Shown here: positions 9,812 through 17,944 of the stretch, in pieces
Numbering within the stretch: position 1 is the stretch's first letter
Layout of the letters: every line of letters starts with the position of its first letter
Source: Pontixanthobacter gangjinensis
GTDB lineage: Bacteria > Pseudomonadota > Alphaproteobacteria > Sphingomonadales > Sphingomonadaceae
Assembly: GCF_009827545.1 (NCBI RefSeq)
Contig: NZ_WTYS01000001.1
Coordinates: 1,389,772 to 1,453,771 of the forward strand
DNA: 64,000 bases
Direction of reading: 5' to 3'
The notes under the pieces: generated by a model
Told to the model about the DNA's origin: nothing
The model's input: only the letters and a program-made list of their open reading frames with translations
Databases searched by the model: none
Translations under genes and position numbers: made by a program

Positions 9812-10417
9812 TTAAATTCGAGGCCGGCAGAACCAGCAATTGACCGAAAAACGGGCGTTTGAAAATGCATTATCAGGCACTGAGATTCTCAACACCTCAT
9901 GTGGAGCGAACGAAGGGAATATGACCAGCCGATCATGGTTGGGTGCAATTTTGACAGGTTCAATATCACCGGCGATCGGCAAAATGGCCAGCTCACCGCC
10001 GCTAAACGCAGCTGGCTCACCATGAAAATAGTATACGGCGCTTAATATCCGGTCTGCGTCAGCGAAGCGTCGCGTAGTATCGCTTAAGCTATCGACATGC
10101 TTGCGAAAGAAGCCTCCATCTTGATGCGCGACCATGCTGATTTCGAGTATCGGCATGGTGATAGGGGCTAAGCCAGCTGCACCGAACAATTCGCTTGCGC
10201 GAGTTAGGAAAGCATGCCGCAAACGCTCTCCCAGCTGGCCCCAGTCGCCTTGGAACTCGGCCGAATTGCGTGTGTCGCAATCCACCGATGCTGCAGCATT
10301 GCTAGAAGTGACGCCCGCGGCGTAAAAATTCCGTTCATTCTCGACCGCAAATGCCAGCAATTTAGCCGAAAATTCAGGCCCCAAAAATCCGTCAATGATG
10401 GCGTATTTGGTGAACAT
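9812..10417 (-). CDS. 2OG-Fe(II) oxygenase family protein (copy 2)
   Basis: A 201-residue paralogue of the next gene downstream. Both begin MFTK(F/Y)AIID and share YYFH, FSGGEL and FPSFAPH segments. His107, Asp109, His173, Arg177 and Arg189 fall at exactly the same positions as in the other copy, so both look catalytically competent. The DNA has diverged strongly, arguing for an old duplication with separate substrates. The family hydroxylates protein residues or small molecules; nothing nearby fixes the substrate. Confidence 0.85.
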   Translation of the reverse strand: MFTKYAIIDGFLGPEFSAKLLAFAVENERNFYAAGVTSSNAAASVDCDTRNSAEFQGDWGQLGERLRHAFLTRASELFGAAGLAPITMPILEISMVAHQDGGFFRKHVDSLSDTTRRFADADRILSAVYYFHGEPAAFSGGELAILPIAGDIEPVKIAPNHDRLVIFPSFAPHEVLRISVPDNAFSNARFSVNCWFCRPRI

Positions 10418-10770
10418 TCATCTGGTCACTTTCGTGATTGAGTCATCGGAGCTTGGCAAGGCAGCATTAACTCGGTCATGCAGGACTAGCCGAATTGTTG
10501 TGCTTGGGTGAGGGAATGCGCATTCCGAAGTGAATTGGTCAAGCTTCGCCATTTTGACCGCCAAATACAACTGCGGCGGTTAGCGAGCTCAAGCTCCCCC
10601 GTTTGGCACCTGCTTCAAATACTTTTCGCAGATGCAATCGAGCGGTGACACCAGCAACTGTCTTTGTTAGACGATTACGTAGAGCGGGGTTGGCGTGACG
10701 CCATAACCCGCCTTGGGTCGCGCACGTAATTCTGGAGGCACCCGAGGGGGGTGCCCGATGGGGGGTATCG
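10418..10770. other. Long divergent intergenic region
   Basis: This 353-nt gap separates the divergent oxygenase pair and the ThDP enzyme, so it should carry promoters for both. I see no convincing ORF; an antisense frame running into the plus-strand gene is a shadow. The only clear structure is the GC hairpin next to the plus-strand start. Confidence 0.5.
10737..10755 (+). promoter_or_regulatory. Leader hairpin before the ThDP enzyme start
   Basis: GGCACCC (10737-10743) pairs perfectly with GGGTGCC (10749-10755) around a 5-nt loop. It ends 15 nt before the ATG at 10771 and just upstream of a G-run (10760-10765) that could act as the ribosome site. It may influence translation; this is inference. 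Confidence 0.35.
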
Positions 10771-12438
10771 ATGGCCGACAACAACACTGGTAAGCAAAAA
10801 GCGTCCGATCTATTTATTGAATGCCTTGAGGAAGAGGGTGTTGAATATATTTTCGGCGTGCCCGGTGAGGAAAACCTCGATTTCCTTGAAAGCCTGTCCA
10901 AATCGGATTCGATTCAACTCATCCTGACCCGTCATGAGCAAGGCGCTGGCTTTATGGCGGCAACTTATGGCCGTCACACAGGCAAGACAGGCGTTTGTCT
11001 TGCGACGCTCGGCCCGGGCGCCACGAATTTTGTAACTGCAGGTGCCTATGCGCAATTGGGCGGAATGCCGATTTTAATGATTACCGGCCAGAAACCGATT
11101 AAGAAATCCAAGCAGGGACGGTTCCAGATCCTTGATGTCGTCCAGATGATGGGCCCGATCACTAAATATGCGCACCAACTCGCTGCGGGGGACAACATTC
11201 CGAGTCGCGTGCGTGAATGCTTCCGTCTGGCCGAAGAGGAAAAGCCGGGTGCGACGCATCTGGAATTCCCTGAAGATATTGCCGAGGAAATGACCGATTC
11301 GCGGCCGCTTAAGGCATCAGTTGCGCGCCGCCCGTCGGCTGAGGTCAAAGCTGTCCGGTCCGCGGTTAAGGCAATAGAAAGCGCCAAGAATCCGGTACTA
11401 GTAGTGGGGGCAGGCGCCAACCGGAAGATGACCGGACGGATGCTGCGCCAATTTATCGAAAAGACTGGCATACCCTTCGTCACCACACAGATGGGCAAGG
11501 GCGTTATCGACGAGCGTCACCCGCTATTCCTGGGCTGCGCCGCGCTATCGGCTGGCGATTTCTGTCACCGAGCGATTGAGGATGCGGATTGCATCGTCAA
11601 CATTGGTCATGACGTGATCGAGAAGCCGCCGTTTTTCATGAAACATGACGGGGCGACGGTAATCCATCTTTCGACCAAAACGGCCGAGGTTGATCCGGTC
11701 TATTTCCCGCAGATCGAAGTGATCGGCGATATTGCCAATGCCATTTGGCAAATCAAGGAGGACATCGTACCCTCCGGCCAATGGAAATTCGACCATATGC
11801 TGGCTTACCGCGCGGCAGAAGTTGCACACACAAAACCGCTTGCCGACGATCCGCGTTTCCCGATCTTCCCTCCGCATCTAGTGCAAGAAGTGCGCAACTC
11901 GATGCCCGAAGATGGCATTATTTGCTTGGATAATGGCGTTTATAAAATCTGGTTTGCGCGCAATTATACCGCTTATCTGCCCAATACCGTACTGCTCGAT
12001 AACGCGCTTGCCACAATGGGCGCGGGTCTGCCGTCAGCCATGATGAGCGCTATGCTCTATCCTGATCGCAAAGTGATGGCGATTTGCGGTGATGGCGGGT
12101 TCATGATGAACAGTCAGGAAATGGAAACTGCGGTACGGCTTGGGCTCAATATGACCGTGTTGATTTTGCGAGATGATGCCTATGGTATGATCCGCTGGAA
12201 GCAGGCCAATATGGGCTTCAAGGATTGGGGGCTGACCTATGGTAACCCCGATTTCGTGATGTATGCTGAAAGCTATGGTGCCAAGGGCCACCGAGTGGAA
12301 AGCGCCGATCACTTGAAAGAAGTGCTGGCCCATTGCCGTGATACGCCGGGCGTTCACCTGATTGATTGCCCGGTTGATTATACTGAGAACGATCAAATTC
12401 TGAATCACGACATCAAAGAGCTTTCGAAGAATCTATAG
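10771..12438 (+). CDS. Acetolactate synthase large subunit-like ThDP enzyme
   Basis: A 555-residue thiamine-diphosphate enzyme of the acetolactate synthase/benzoylformate decarboxylase superfamily, predicted to condense two pyruvates to acetolactate. Glu56 in TRHEQGAG is the cofactor-activating residue. The ThDP/Mg motif begins GDG at residues 440-442 and is followed by LRDDAYGMI. The N-terminal, central and C-terminal domains are complete. No regulatory subunit (ilvN) is adjacent, and an aldehyde dehydrogenase follows on the same strand, so a catabolic or side-pathway role is as likely as branched-chain synthesis. Other ThDP carboligase activities cannot be excluded. Confidence 0.88.
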   Translation: MADNNTGKQKASDLFIECLEEEGVEYIFGVPGEENLDFLESLSKSDSIQLILTRHEQGAGFMAATYGRHTGKTGVCLATLGPGATNFVTAGAYAQLGGMPILMITGQKPIKKSKQGRFQILDVVQMMGPITKYAHQLAAGDNIPSRVRECFRLAEEEKPGATHLEFPEDIAEEMTDSRPLKASVARRPSAEVKAVRSAVKAIESAKNPVLVVGAGANRKMTGRMLRQFIEKTGIPFVTTQMGKGVIDERHPLFLGCAALSAGDFCHRAIEDADCIVNIGHDVIEKPPFFMKHDGATVIHLSTKTAEVDPVYFPQIEVIGDIANAIWQIKEDIVPSGQWKFDHMLAYRAAEVAHTKPLADDPRFPIFPPHLVQEVRNSMPEDGIICLDNGVYKIWFARNYTAYLPNTVLLDNALATMGAGLPSAMMSAMLYPDRKVMAICGDGGFMMNSQEMETAVRLGLNMTVLILRDDAYGMIRWKQANMGFKDWGLTYGNPDFVMYAESYGAKGHRVESADHLKEVLAHCRDTPGVHLIDCPVDYTENDQILNHDIKELSKNL

Positions 12439-12449
12439 AATATCCGTTG

Positions 12450-12543
12450 CCCCTCCCATCTGCGGGAGGGGTTGGGGCGGGCGCGGGATTGGACTGTGCT
12501 GCCCCTCAGACGCACCCCCGGCCCCTCCCGCAAACAGGAGGGG
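12450..12543 (+). repeat. Pair of GC-rich intergenic palindromes
   Basis: CCCCTCCC (12450-12457) pairs with GGGAGGGG (12464-12471) around a 6-nt loop. A second hairpin joins CCCCTCC (12522-12528) and GGAGGGG (12537-12543). The two share the same core and resemble dispersed REP-like palindromes of alphaproteobacterial genomes (general knowledge; copy number not checked). The first may end the upstream transcript. The 3' arm of the second overlaps the AGGAGG ribosome site of the aldehyde dehydrogenase gene. Confidence 0.6.
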
Positions 12544-12549
12544 GGAGAG

Positions 12550-13998
12550 ATGAACATGGTCGAACTGAAATCTACCTATCCGCTGTATCTCAATAATAAG
12601 GCTTCCCAGCCAAACACCGATTTGGAAGTGACCGACAAATTCACCAATGAGGTCGCATTCCGCACTGCCTTAGCCACGCCCGACATCATCGAGGAGGCGA
12701 TTGCAGGCGCCGTTCGGGCGACCGAGCCGATGGCGAAGATGGCCAGCTATGAACGTCAAGCGGTACTCGAACACTGCGTCACCCGGTTTCGTGAGCGGTT
12801 TGACGAGCTTGCTTATTCTCTGTGTGTTGAAGCAGGGAAGCCGATCAACGATGCAGAGGGGGAAGTTACCCGTCTGATCGATACTTTCAAGATCGCCGCA
12901 GAAGAGGCCACCCGCAATTATGGCGAAGTTCAACCGCTGGATATATCGGCGCGCGCCAAGGGATATATGGGCATGTGGAAGCGCGTGCCAATTGGCCCAT
13001 GCAGCTTCATTTCTCCGTTTAATTTCCCGCTCAATCTGGCCGCGCATAAGATTGCTCCGGCCATTGCGATGGGCTGTCCATTTGTAATGAAACCGGCGAG
13101 CAAAACGCCGCTCGGCGCGATTATCATGGGCGAAGTTCTGGCAGAAACCGATTTGCCGGAGGGCGCGTTTTCAATCCTTCCGGCGAGCCGCGACGGCGCC
13201 GATCTGTTCACCACGGACGAGCGGTTAAAACTCCTCAGCTTTACCGGTTCGCCCGGGGTGGGCTGGGACTTAAAGGCCAAGGCGGGCAAAAAGCCCGTTA
13301 TCCTCGAACTTGGCGGCAATGCGGCTGTAGTGGTCGATAAAGATGCCGATCTTGACCATGCGCTTGAGCGGATCATTTTTGGTGCTTTCTATCAGTCAGG
13401 CCAAAGCTGCATCGGTGTTCAGCGAATTATAATACACGAAGAAATTTATGACATATTTCGCGATATGCTGGTCGCAAAGACCAAGACATTAGTCTCTGGC
13501 GATCCAAAGGAGCGTGACACCTTTATAGGCCCGATGATCTCGCTGGGAGAAGCAAAGCGGCTGAAAGGCTGGATTGATTCCGCAGTTGATGGTGGTGCTA
13601 ATCTACTGTGCGGCGGCGGCTGCGAAGGCAATATGCTGGAGGCCACGCTGTTGGAAAATGTCGATCCGTCCGCCGATGCCAACCGCGAAGAAGCGTTTGG
13701 TCCGATGGCGCTGCTCACCAAATTCACCGACTTCAACGAAGCGATGGAGCAGGTGAACGATTCCAAGTTCGGACTTCAGGCCGGAATATTCACACGTGAC
13801 ATCCACAAGGTGCTCGATGCGTGGGATACGCTGGATGTTGGCGGTGTGGTGGTCAATGATGTGTCATCTTACCGCGTCGACAATATGCCCTATGGCGGGG
13901 TGAAAGACTCCGGCCTTGGCCGTGAAGGCATCCGTTTTGCGATGGAAGACATGTCTGAAATCCGGAACTTGGTAATCCGCCGCGAATCCGCGGGTTAG
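12550..13998 (+). CDS. Aldehyde dehydrogenase family protein
   Basis: A 482-residue NAD(P)-dependent aldehyde dehydrogenase. Glu253 in ELGGN is the general base and Cys287 in GQSCIG is the catalytic thiol. The C-terminal PYGGVKDSGLGREG segment is standard for the family and recalls succinate-semialdehyde or lactaldehyde dehydrogenases. A longer frame begins at 12472, but the ATG at 12550 has an excellent AGGAGG ribosome site about 8 nt upstream and gives the normal N-terminus, so I chose it. It is probably co-transcribed with the ThDP enzyme, though palindromes lie between them. The substrate is not predictable. Confidence 0.92.
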   Translation: MNMVELKSTYPLYLNNKASQPNTDLEVTDKFTNEVAFRTALATPDIIEEAIAGAVRATEPMAKMASYERQAVLEHCVTRFRERFDELAYSLCVEAGKPINDAEGEVTRLIDTFKIAAEEATRNYGEVQPLDISARAKGYMGMWKRVPIGPCSFISPFNFPLNLAAHKIAPAIAMGCPFVMKPASKTPLGAIIMGEVLAETDLPEGAFSILPASRDGADLFTTDERLKLLSFTGSPGVGWDLKAKAGKKPVILELGGNAAVVVDKDADLDHALERIIFGAFYQSGQSCIGVQRIIIHEEIYDIFRDMLVAKTKTLVSGDPKERDTFIGPMISLGEAKRLKGWIDSAVDGGANLLCGGGCEGNMLEATLLENVDPSADANREEAFGPMALLTKFTDFNEAMEQVNDSKFGLQAGIFTRDIHKVLDAWDTLDVGGVVVNDVSSYRVDNMPYGGVKDSGLGREGIRFAMEDMSEIRNLVIRRESAG

Positions 13999-14354
13999 CC
14001 GTCAAGCAGCAATAGCAATTCGCATTCAACCTCTAGGCGAGGGCAAGGAAGCAAGCTGTGATCGGCGCTGACTATTGTGGCATCGGCGACCAATTGTCCG
14101 GGGAGGGTGAACTCGTGATCTGGCAGATTTGCGATAAAAGTTTCGCCTGCTTCAGTCTGCTTGGCCCCTTCGAACAGCAGTCGCACTGAGTGGCGTGTGC
14201 CGGAAAACGTGATGCTCGCCCATGCATGTTCTGAATATCGGTTGATTATCGCTTGCCCTCCCGCGATTTTGAGCAGTTCAGTGCGGAGCCGTTCACCATG
14301 GCTGACCCGCGCTTTGCGAGCGGGGCGAAGCTGCGAGATAGGCTCAACCAACAT
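13995..14354 (-). CDS. Conserved hypothetical protein
   Basis: A 119-residue protein without recognised motif or membrane segment. Its middle (about 40-60) reads as beta strands (WASITFSGTRHSVRLLFEG), and its C-terminus is a run of acidic and leucine residues. The frame is supported by an 11-nt overlap with the small gene upstream, implying translational coupling. Its stop overlaps the convergent aldehyde dehydrogenase stop by 4 nt. Function unknown. Confidence 0.7.
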   Translation of the reverse strand: MLVEPISQLRPARKARVSHGERLRTELLKIAGGQAIINRYSEHAWASITFSGTRHSVRLLFEGAKQTEAGETFIANLPDHEFTLPGQLVADATIVSADHSLLPCPRLEVECELLLLLDG

Positions 14355-14535
14355 TAGCGGCTTCCTTCTGATAGGTGGTCATAAATGTCTCGACGCGTTT
14401 TTCCGTCCCGGTTCGGGGAATTCGGCCGTTACGTAAGTCTAATACGAAGCGCGGGTCGTGGGCGGCGAGCCTGCCAAACTTGGTGGCGGGCATCCCAGTG
14501 TTGCGTAGAAATTTCTCAATAGAACGAATAAGCAT
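14344..14535 (-). CDS. Small hypothetical protein, possible helix-turn-helix
   Basis: A 63-residue basic protein. MLIRSIEKFLRNTGMPATKF then GRLAAHDPRFVLDLRNGR resembles a short XRE-like helix-turn-helix, in which the second helix and RNGR would contact DNA. A good AGGGGAA ribosome site lies about 6 nt before the ATG, and the end overlaps the next gene. It is divergent from the S24 regulator across 141 nt. The DNA-binding role is inference. Confidence 0.7.
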   Translation of the reverse strand: MLIRSIEKFLRNTGMPATKFGRLAAHDPRFVLDLRNGRIPRTGTEKRVETFMTTYQKEAANVG

Positions 14536-14614
14536 GCGGTTCCCCTGCGATTGGATTTGCCTGCAATGGCACGGTCAGCGAATCGACCGTGTTACATTTG
14601 GTCGCCGTTCAAAT

Positions 14615-14650
14615 CCTACTTGTCTAGGAAAAATACATGATGTAGGTAGG
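14615..14650. promoter_or_regulatory. Possible operator before the S24 regulator
   Basis: CCTA (14615-14618) and TAGG (14625-14628) form a spaced inverted repeat, followed by two more TAGG copies at 14643 and 14647. The cluster lies 27-62 nt before the regulator ATG in the divergent intergenic region, as expected for an autoregulatory site. Short half-sites make it tentative. Confidence 0.3.
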
Positions 14651-14676
14651 AATAATATCGACTCTGAGGACGAACT

Positions 14677-15324
14677 ATGTCGAATCCACGTGAACGTTTA
14701 TTAGAATTGTCGCAAAATCAGGGCAGTTCACTTGCTCGCCTTTCAGAGATGATTGGTAGGAATCCAACGTATTTGCAGCAATTTATCCGCAAAGGTAGTC
14801 CGCGAAAGCTCGAGGAAGTAGATCGGCGCGCTCTTGCTGAGTTCTTTGGAGTGCCGGAATCAGAATTGGGTGCGATGCAGGAAAAATCCTATATTCCGAC
14901 GAGGAAACTGCCCTTGGAAGGTGGCTGGGTCGAGGTGCCTCGTTTGCCGGTCAGCGCTTCAGCGGGTCAGGGTGCAACTGTCAGTGGGGAAGAGCCGTTT
15001 GATAATTTCCGCTTTTCGCGCCGGTGGCTGCGCGAAAACGGGCTCGATGGCGCGCGCCTTTCAGCGATTTCGGTTGAGGGAGATTCGATGGAGCCGCTAC
15101 TCCGCGCAGGCGATGAAGTGTTGGTAGACCTCTCACCCCAGCCATTTCGTGATGGAATCCACGTAGTCAGGCTGGAAGATACTCTGCTGGTGAAGCGAGT
15201 GGCGGCACAAGGGGGGGGTAGGCTATCGCTGCTCAGCCAAAACCTTGCCTACCCACCAATCGAAGTCCTCGTGGGTGACGTCGAGATTGTTGGCAGGGTG
15301 GTGTGGAAGAGCGGGCGGTTGTGA
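14677..15324 (+). CDS. HTH / S24 peptidase-type (LexA/CI-like) repressor
   Basis: A 215-residue regulator. Residues 1-65 form a helix-turn-helix (LARLSEMIGRNPTYLQQFIRKG). Residues ~85-215 form an S24 autoprotease domain with Ser137 in the GDSM motif and Lys173 in LLVKRVAA as the catalytic dyad. An Ala-Gly at the domain junction (VSASAGQG) is the likely self-cleavage site. Such proteins respond to RecA-ssDNA or act as non-SOS repressors; no phage genes are nearby, so it is probably a chromosomal stress regulator. A GAGGA ribosome site precedes the ATG. Confidence 0.9.
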   Translation: MSNPRERLLELSQNQGSSLARLSEMIGRNPTYLQQFIRKGSPRKLEEVDRRALAEFFGVPESELGAMQEKSYIPTRKLPLEGGWVEVPRLPVSASAGQGATVSGEEPFDNFRFSRRWLRENGLDGARLSAISVEGDSMEPLLRAGDEVLVDLSPQPFRDGIHVVRLEDTLLVKRVAAQGGGRLSLLSQNLAYPPIEVLVGDVEIVGRVVWKSGRL

Positions 15325-15364
15325 GAGCGTTGCAATCCGCGCCAACTGTCGCCACATCGCAATC

Positions 15365-16036
15365 ATGATCGAACAGACTAAGCCTCAACCCCCGATGCGC
15401 GCCGCGATTATGCCGGTGACACCCTTGCAGCAGAATTGCAGCCTGATCTGGTGCACTAAGACGATGAAGGGCGCGCTGACTGATCCGGGCGGCGATCTGG
15501 ACAAGCTGAAAGCTGGAGTCGCCAAAGCGGGCGTAACGCTAGAGAAAATCCTTATCACGCATGGCCATATCGACCATTGTGGTGAAAGCGGCATTCTGGC
15601 GAAGGAATTGGGCATTCCGATCGAGGGGCCACACGAGGCAGACCGTTTCTGGATTTCTCGCCTTAATGAAGATGGCGCGAAATACGGCATTCGTGGCGAA
15701 GTGTTCGAGCCGGACCGCTGGCTTCACGACGGCGACACTGTCACCGTGGGCGATCTGGTTCTCGACGTTATTCATTGCCCGGGCCACACACCTGGTCACG
15801 TCGTGTTTTACCACGAGCCAAGCAAGTTCGCAGTTGTCGGCGATGTGATCTTTCAGGGATCAATCGGCCGGACGGACTTTCCAATGGGAAATCATCAGGA
15901 TTTGCTTGATGCGATTACGCAAAAATTGTGGCCGCTGGGTAACGATGTGACCTTCATTCCCGGCCACGGTCCGGTCAGCACCTTTGGCCAAGAGCGCAAG
16001 ACCAACCAGTTTGTTAGCGATTACGCACTGGGTTAA
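15365..16036 (+). CDS. MBL-fold metallo-hydrolase (glyoxalase II-like)
   Basis: A 223-residue metallo-beta-lactamase-fold hydrolase. THGHIDHCG is the HxHxDH zinc motif. Further metal ligands are His in CPGHTPGH, Asp in VVGDVIF and His in FIPGHGP. It resembles YcbL-type glyoxalase II homologues that hydrolyse thioesters. The frame is open from 15245, but that would overlap the S24 gene by 80 nt with non-conserved sequence; the ATG at 15365 fits the family N-terminus (MPVTPLQQNCSLI). Confidence 0.9.
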   Translation: MIEQTKPQPPMRAAIMPVTPLQQNCSLIWCTKTMKGALTDPGGDLDKLKAGVAKAGVTLEKILITHGHIDHCGESGILAKELGIPIEGPHEADRFWISRLNEDGAKYGIRGEVFEPDRWLHDGDTVTVGDLVLDVIHCPGHTPGHVVFYHEPSKFAVVGDVIFQGSIGRTDFPMGNHQDLLDAITQKLWPLGNDVTFIPGHGPVSTFGQERKTNQFVSDYALG

Positions 16037-16057
16037 GCTCTCCAGGCCACCTTCGAA

Positions 16058-16453
16058 CTACATAATTTTGGCAGCGATCAGAACCGCTACAATCGCGAGG
16101 CCGAGTAAAGTGAGCATTGTAATCATCACACCCGCCATCCGCAATTTGCTAACTTCTTCTGCGTCCATGCCCAAGGCGTGCGCTACTCGGCCCAGAATAT
16201 AGAGTGCCGCGACATAGGCGAGCCATTGGCCGCCTTTGCCTGAAAGTTCGATTACCGCGATCAAGAGCAGGATAAATGGAGCGCTTTCGACGAAGTTCAA
16301 CTGCGCACGCATCCGGCGGATCAAGGCTGGATTACCGCCGTCACCGTGCAAAATTTTGCTTTGATTGCGCAATTTGCCGGTCCGTGCCATCATCCAAATT
16401 GTCAAGATCGCGGCGGCAGCGCCCGCACATAGAGTTACCGGTAGCAGTTCCAT
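16058..16453 (-). CDS. MAPEG family membrane protein
   Basis: A 131-residue membrane protein with four hydrophobic helices. The segment RMRAQLNFVESAPFILLLIA is the MAPEG signature (membrane-associated eicosanoid/glutathione metabolism family). The bacterial members have no assigned substrate. The frame opens with a TTG at 16468, but the ATG at 16453 has GAGGGGAAG about 6 nt upstream and starts the first helix directly. Convergent with the metallo-hydrolase gene. Confidence 0.9.
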   Translation of the reverse strand: MELLPVTLCAGAAAAILTIWMMARTGKLRNQSKILHGDGGNPALIRRMRAQLNFVESAPFILLLIAVIELSGKGGQWLAYVAALYILGRVAHALGMDAEEVSKLRMAGVMITMLTLLGLAIVAVLIAAKIM

Positions 16454-16607
16454 ATCACTTCCCCTCAAGAATATATCACAGCTTCGCTACGCAGTCTTGG
16501 GCGCGCTGGCAATGCAGGGTAAAGTCGCAGGTCGGACACGGTTCCGGTTGCAACCTGCGCGAATCCGGTTATATGGCCCTCTTCCCGTCATGGAGGGGCT
16601 TCGATTC

Positions 16608-16664
16608 CGCACACTTGTGCGCGGGGGAGCCTTCGCCTAGAGCGGCCCTTACAAACTGCAGTTT
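16608..16664 (+). promoter_or_regulatory. Palindromes in the rpmF leader
   Basis: A short hairpin (CGCAC at 16608-16612 with GTGCG at 16617-16621) and a perfect 12-nt palindrome AAACTGCAGTTT (16653-16664) lie within 80 nt upstream of the L32 gene. The second ends 20 nt before the ATG. Either could be an operator or an RNA element; no known L32 leader motif was recognised. Confidence 0.3.
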
Positions 16665-16684
16665 ATCAAGGAACAGGTGCCAAA

Positions 16685-16864
16685 ATGGCTGTCCCTAAAA
16701 GAAAAGTATCGCCTCACCGTCGCGGCATCCGCCGTTCGCACGATTCGCTTAAGCCCGAAGCATTCCATGAATGCTCAAATTGCGGCGAACTCAAGCGTCC
16801 GCACAATCTGTGCAACGCCTGTGGCCACTACAACGGTCGCGAAATCATCGCCGTCGGTCTCTAA
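16685..16864 (+). CDS. rpmF: 50S ribosomal protein L32
   Basis: A 59-residue protein starting [20 protein letters not shown], the hallmark of L32, followed by two CxxC pairs (CSNC and CNAC) that make a zinc ribbon. An AAGGAACAGG ribosome site precedes the ATG. plsX starts 24 nt downstream, the widely conserved rpmF-plsX-fabH order that couples ribosome and lipid synthesis. Confidence 0.98.
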   Translation: MAVPKRKVSPHRRGIRRSHDSLKPEAFHECSNCGELKRPHNLCNACGHYNGREIIAVGL

Positions 16865-16888
16865 GACCGTTAGCTGGAGAATACGCCC

Positions 16889-17944
16889 ATGAGTCTTCCG
16901 CGTATCGCTGTCGATGCGATGGGCGGAGACGAAGGCGTGCGAGTCATGATCGACGGGGCTGCGGAAGCGCGCCGGCGTCACGACCAATTCCAGTTCCTGC
17001 TGGTCGGGGATGAGGCACGGATAAAGACCGCGCTGGATAGTCATCCCAACATGCGGGGTGCTTCCGAAATTTTGCATTGCGATGATGTCGTTGGCGGGGA
17101 CGAGCTTCCCACCAAGGCGCTTCGCCGTGCCAAAACCACATCTATGGGCCTTGCCGTCAATGCGGTGAAAATAGGCGACGCTGGTGCCGCAGTTAGCGCG
17201 GGCAACACTGGCGCGCTGATGGCGATGAGCAAGTTAGCCCTGCGCACCATGCCAGGAATTGACCGCCCTGCGCTTGCCGCTGTGATGCCCACGCTTGAAG
17301 ATGACGATGTCATAATGCTCGATCTGGGCGCGAACACCGAAGCGGATGCGCGCAACCTGGTGCAATTTGCGATCATGGGAGCGGCCTATTCTCGCATCAT
17401 TCTGGGCCGTAAACCGCGTGTCCGGTTGCTCAATATCGGCACCGAGGAAAATAAAGGTTTTGACCGGCTGCGAGAAGCCGCTGCTGAGCTCCAAAATGCC
17501 ACCGGCCTCGACATGCAGTTTGATGGATATGTGGAATCAGACAAGATCAATCGCGGGGAAGTGGATGTGGTGGTTACCGATGGCTTCTCTGGCAATATCG
17601 CTTTGAAAGCGATTGAGGGGACGGCTCGGTTCGTCACCGATTTGCTCCGCAACGCATTCACGAGCTCGCTGCGTTCGAAGATCGGCTTTCTGGTTTCACG
17701 TCCGGCAACAGAATTGCTCAAACACCACCTTGATCCCAACAACCATAATGGTGCCGTTTTCCTCGGCCTTAACGGGGTCGTAGTGAAGAGCCACGGCAGC
17801 GCAACTGCTGGCGGAGTGGCGAATGCGGTAACCGTTGCAGCACGCTTGCTTGAAGAAAACTTGACCCAGCGAATTACAGCTGATCTGGCGGCTTTGCATG
17901 CGCTGAAGGGCGATGTTGATAGCAATGGAAGCGCTGAGAAGTGA
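16889..17944 (+). CDS. plsX: Phosphate acyltransferase PlsX
   Basis: A 351-residue enzyme that converts acyl-ACP to acyl-phosphate for phospholipid synthesis at the membrane surface. The N-terminal [16 protein letters not shown], the [10 protein letters not shown] segment and the [10 protein letters not shown] segment are typical and the length is normal. It overlaps fabH by 4 nt (GTGA), indicating translational coupling. Confidence 0.98.
   Translation: MSLPRIAVDAMGGDEGVRVMIDGAAEARRRHDQFQFLLVGDEARIKTALDSHPNMRGASEILHCDDVVGGDELPTKALRRAKTTSMGLAVNAVKIGDAGAAVSAGNTGALMAMSKLALRTMPGIDRPALAAVMPTLEDDDVIMLDLGANTEADARNLVQFAIMGAAYSRIILGRKPRVRLLNIGTEENKGFDRLREAAAELQNATGLDMQFDGYVESDKINRGEVDVVVTDGFSGNIALKAIEGTARFVTDLLRNAFTSSLRSKIGFLVSRPATELLKHHLDPNNHNGAVFLGLNGVVVKSHGSATAGGVANAVTVAARLLEENLTQRITADLAALHALKGDVDSNGSAEK

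Noticed and set aside
10539-10901. 120-residue minus-strand frame in the gap before the ThDP gene
   Set aside because: Runs into the certain ThDP enzyme start, has no ribosome site and no recognisable features.
14677-15324. S24 repressor as a sign of a prophage
   Set aside because: No integrase, structural or lysis genes nearby; flanking genes are chromosomal.
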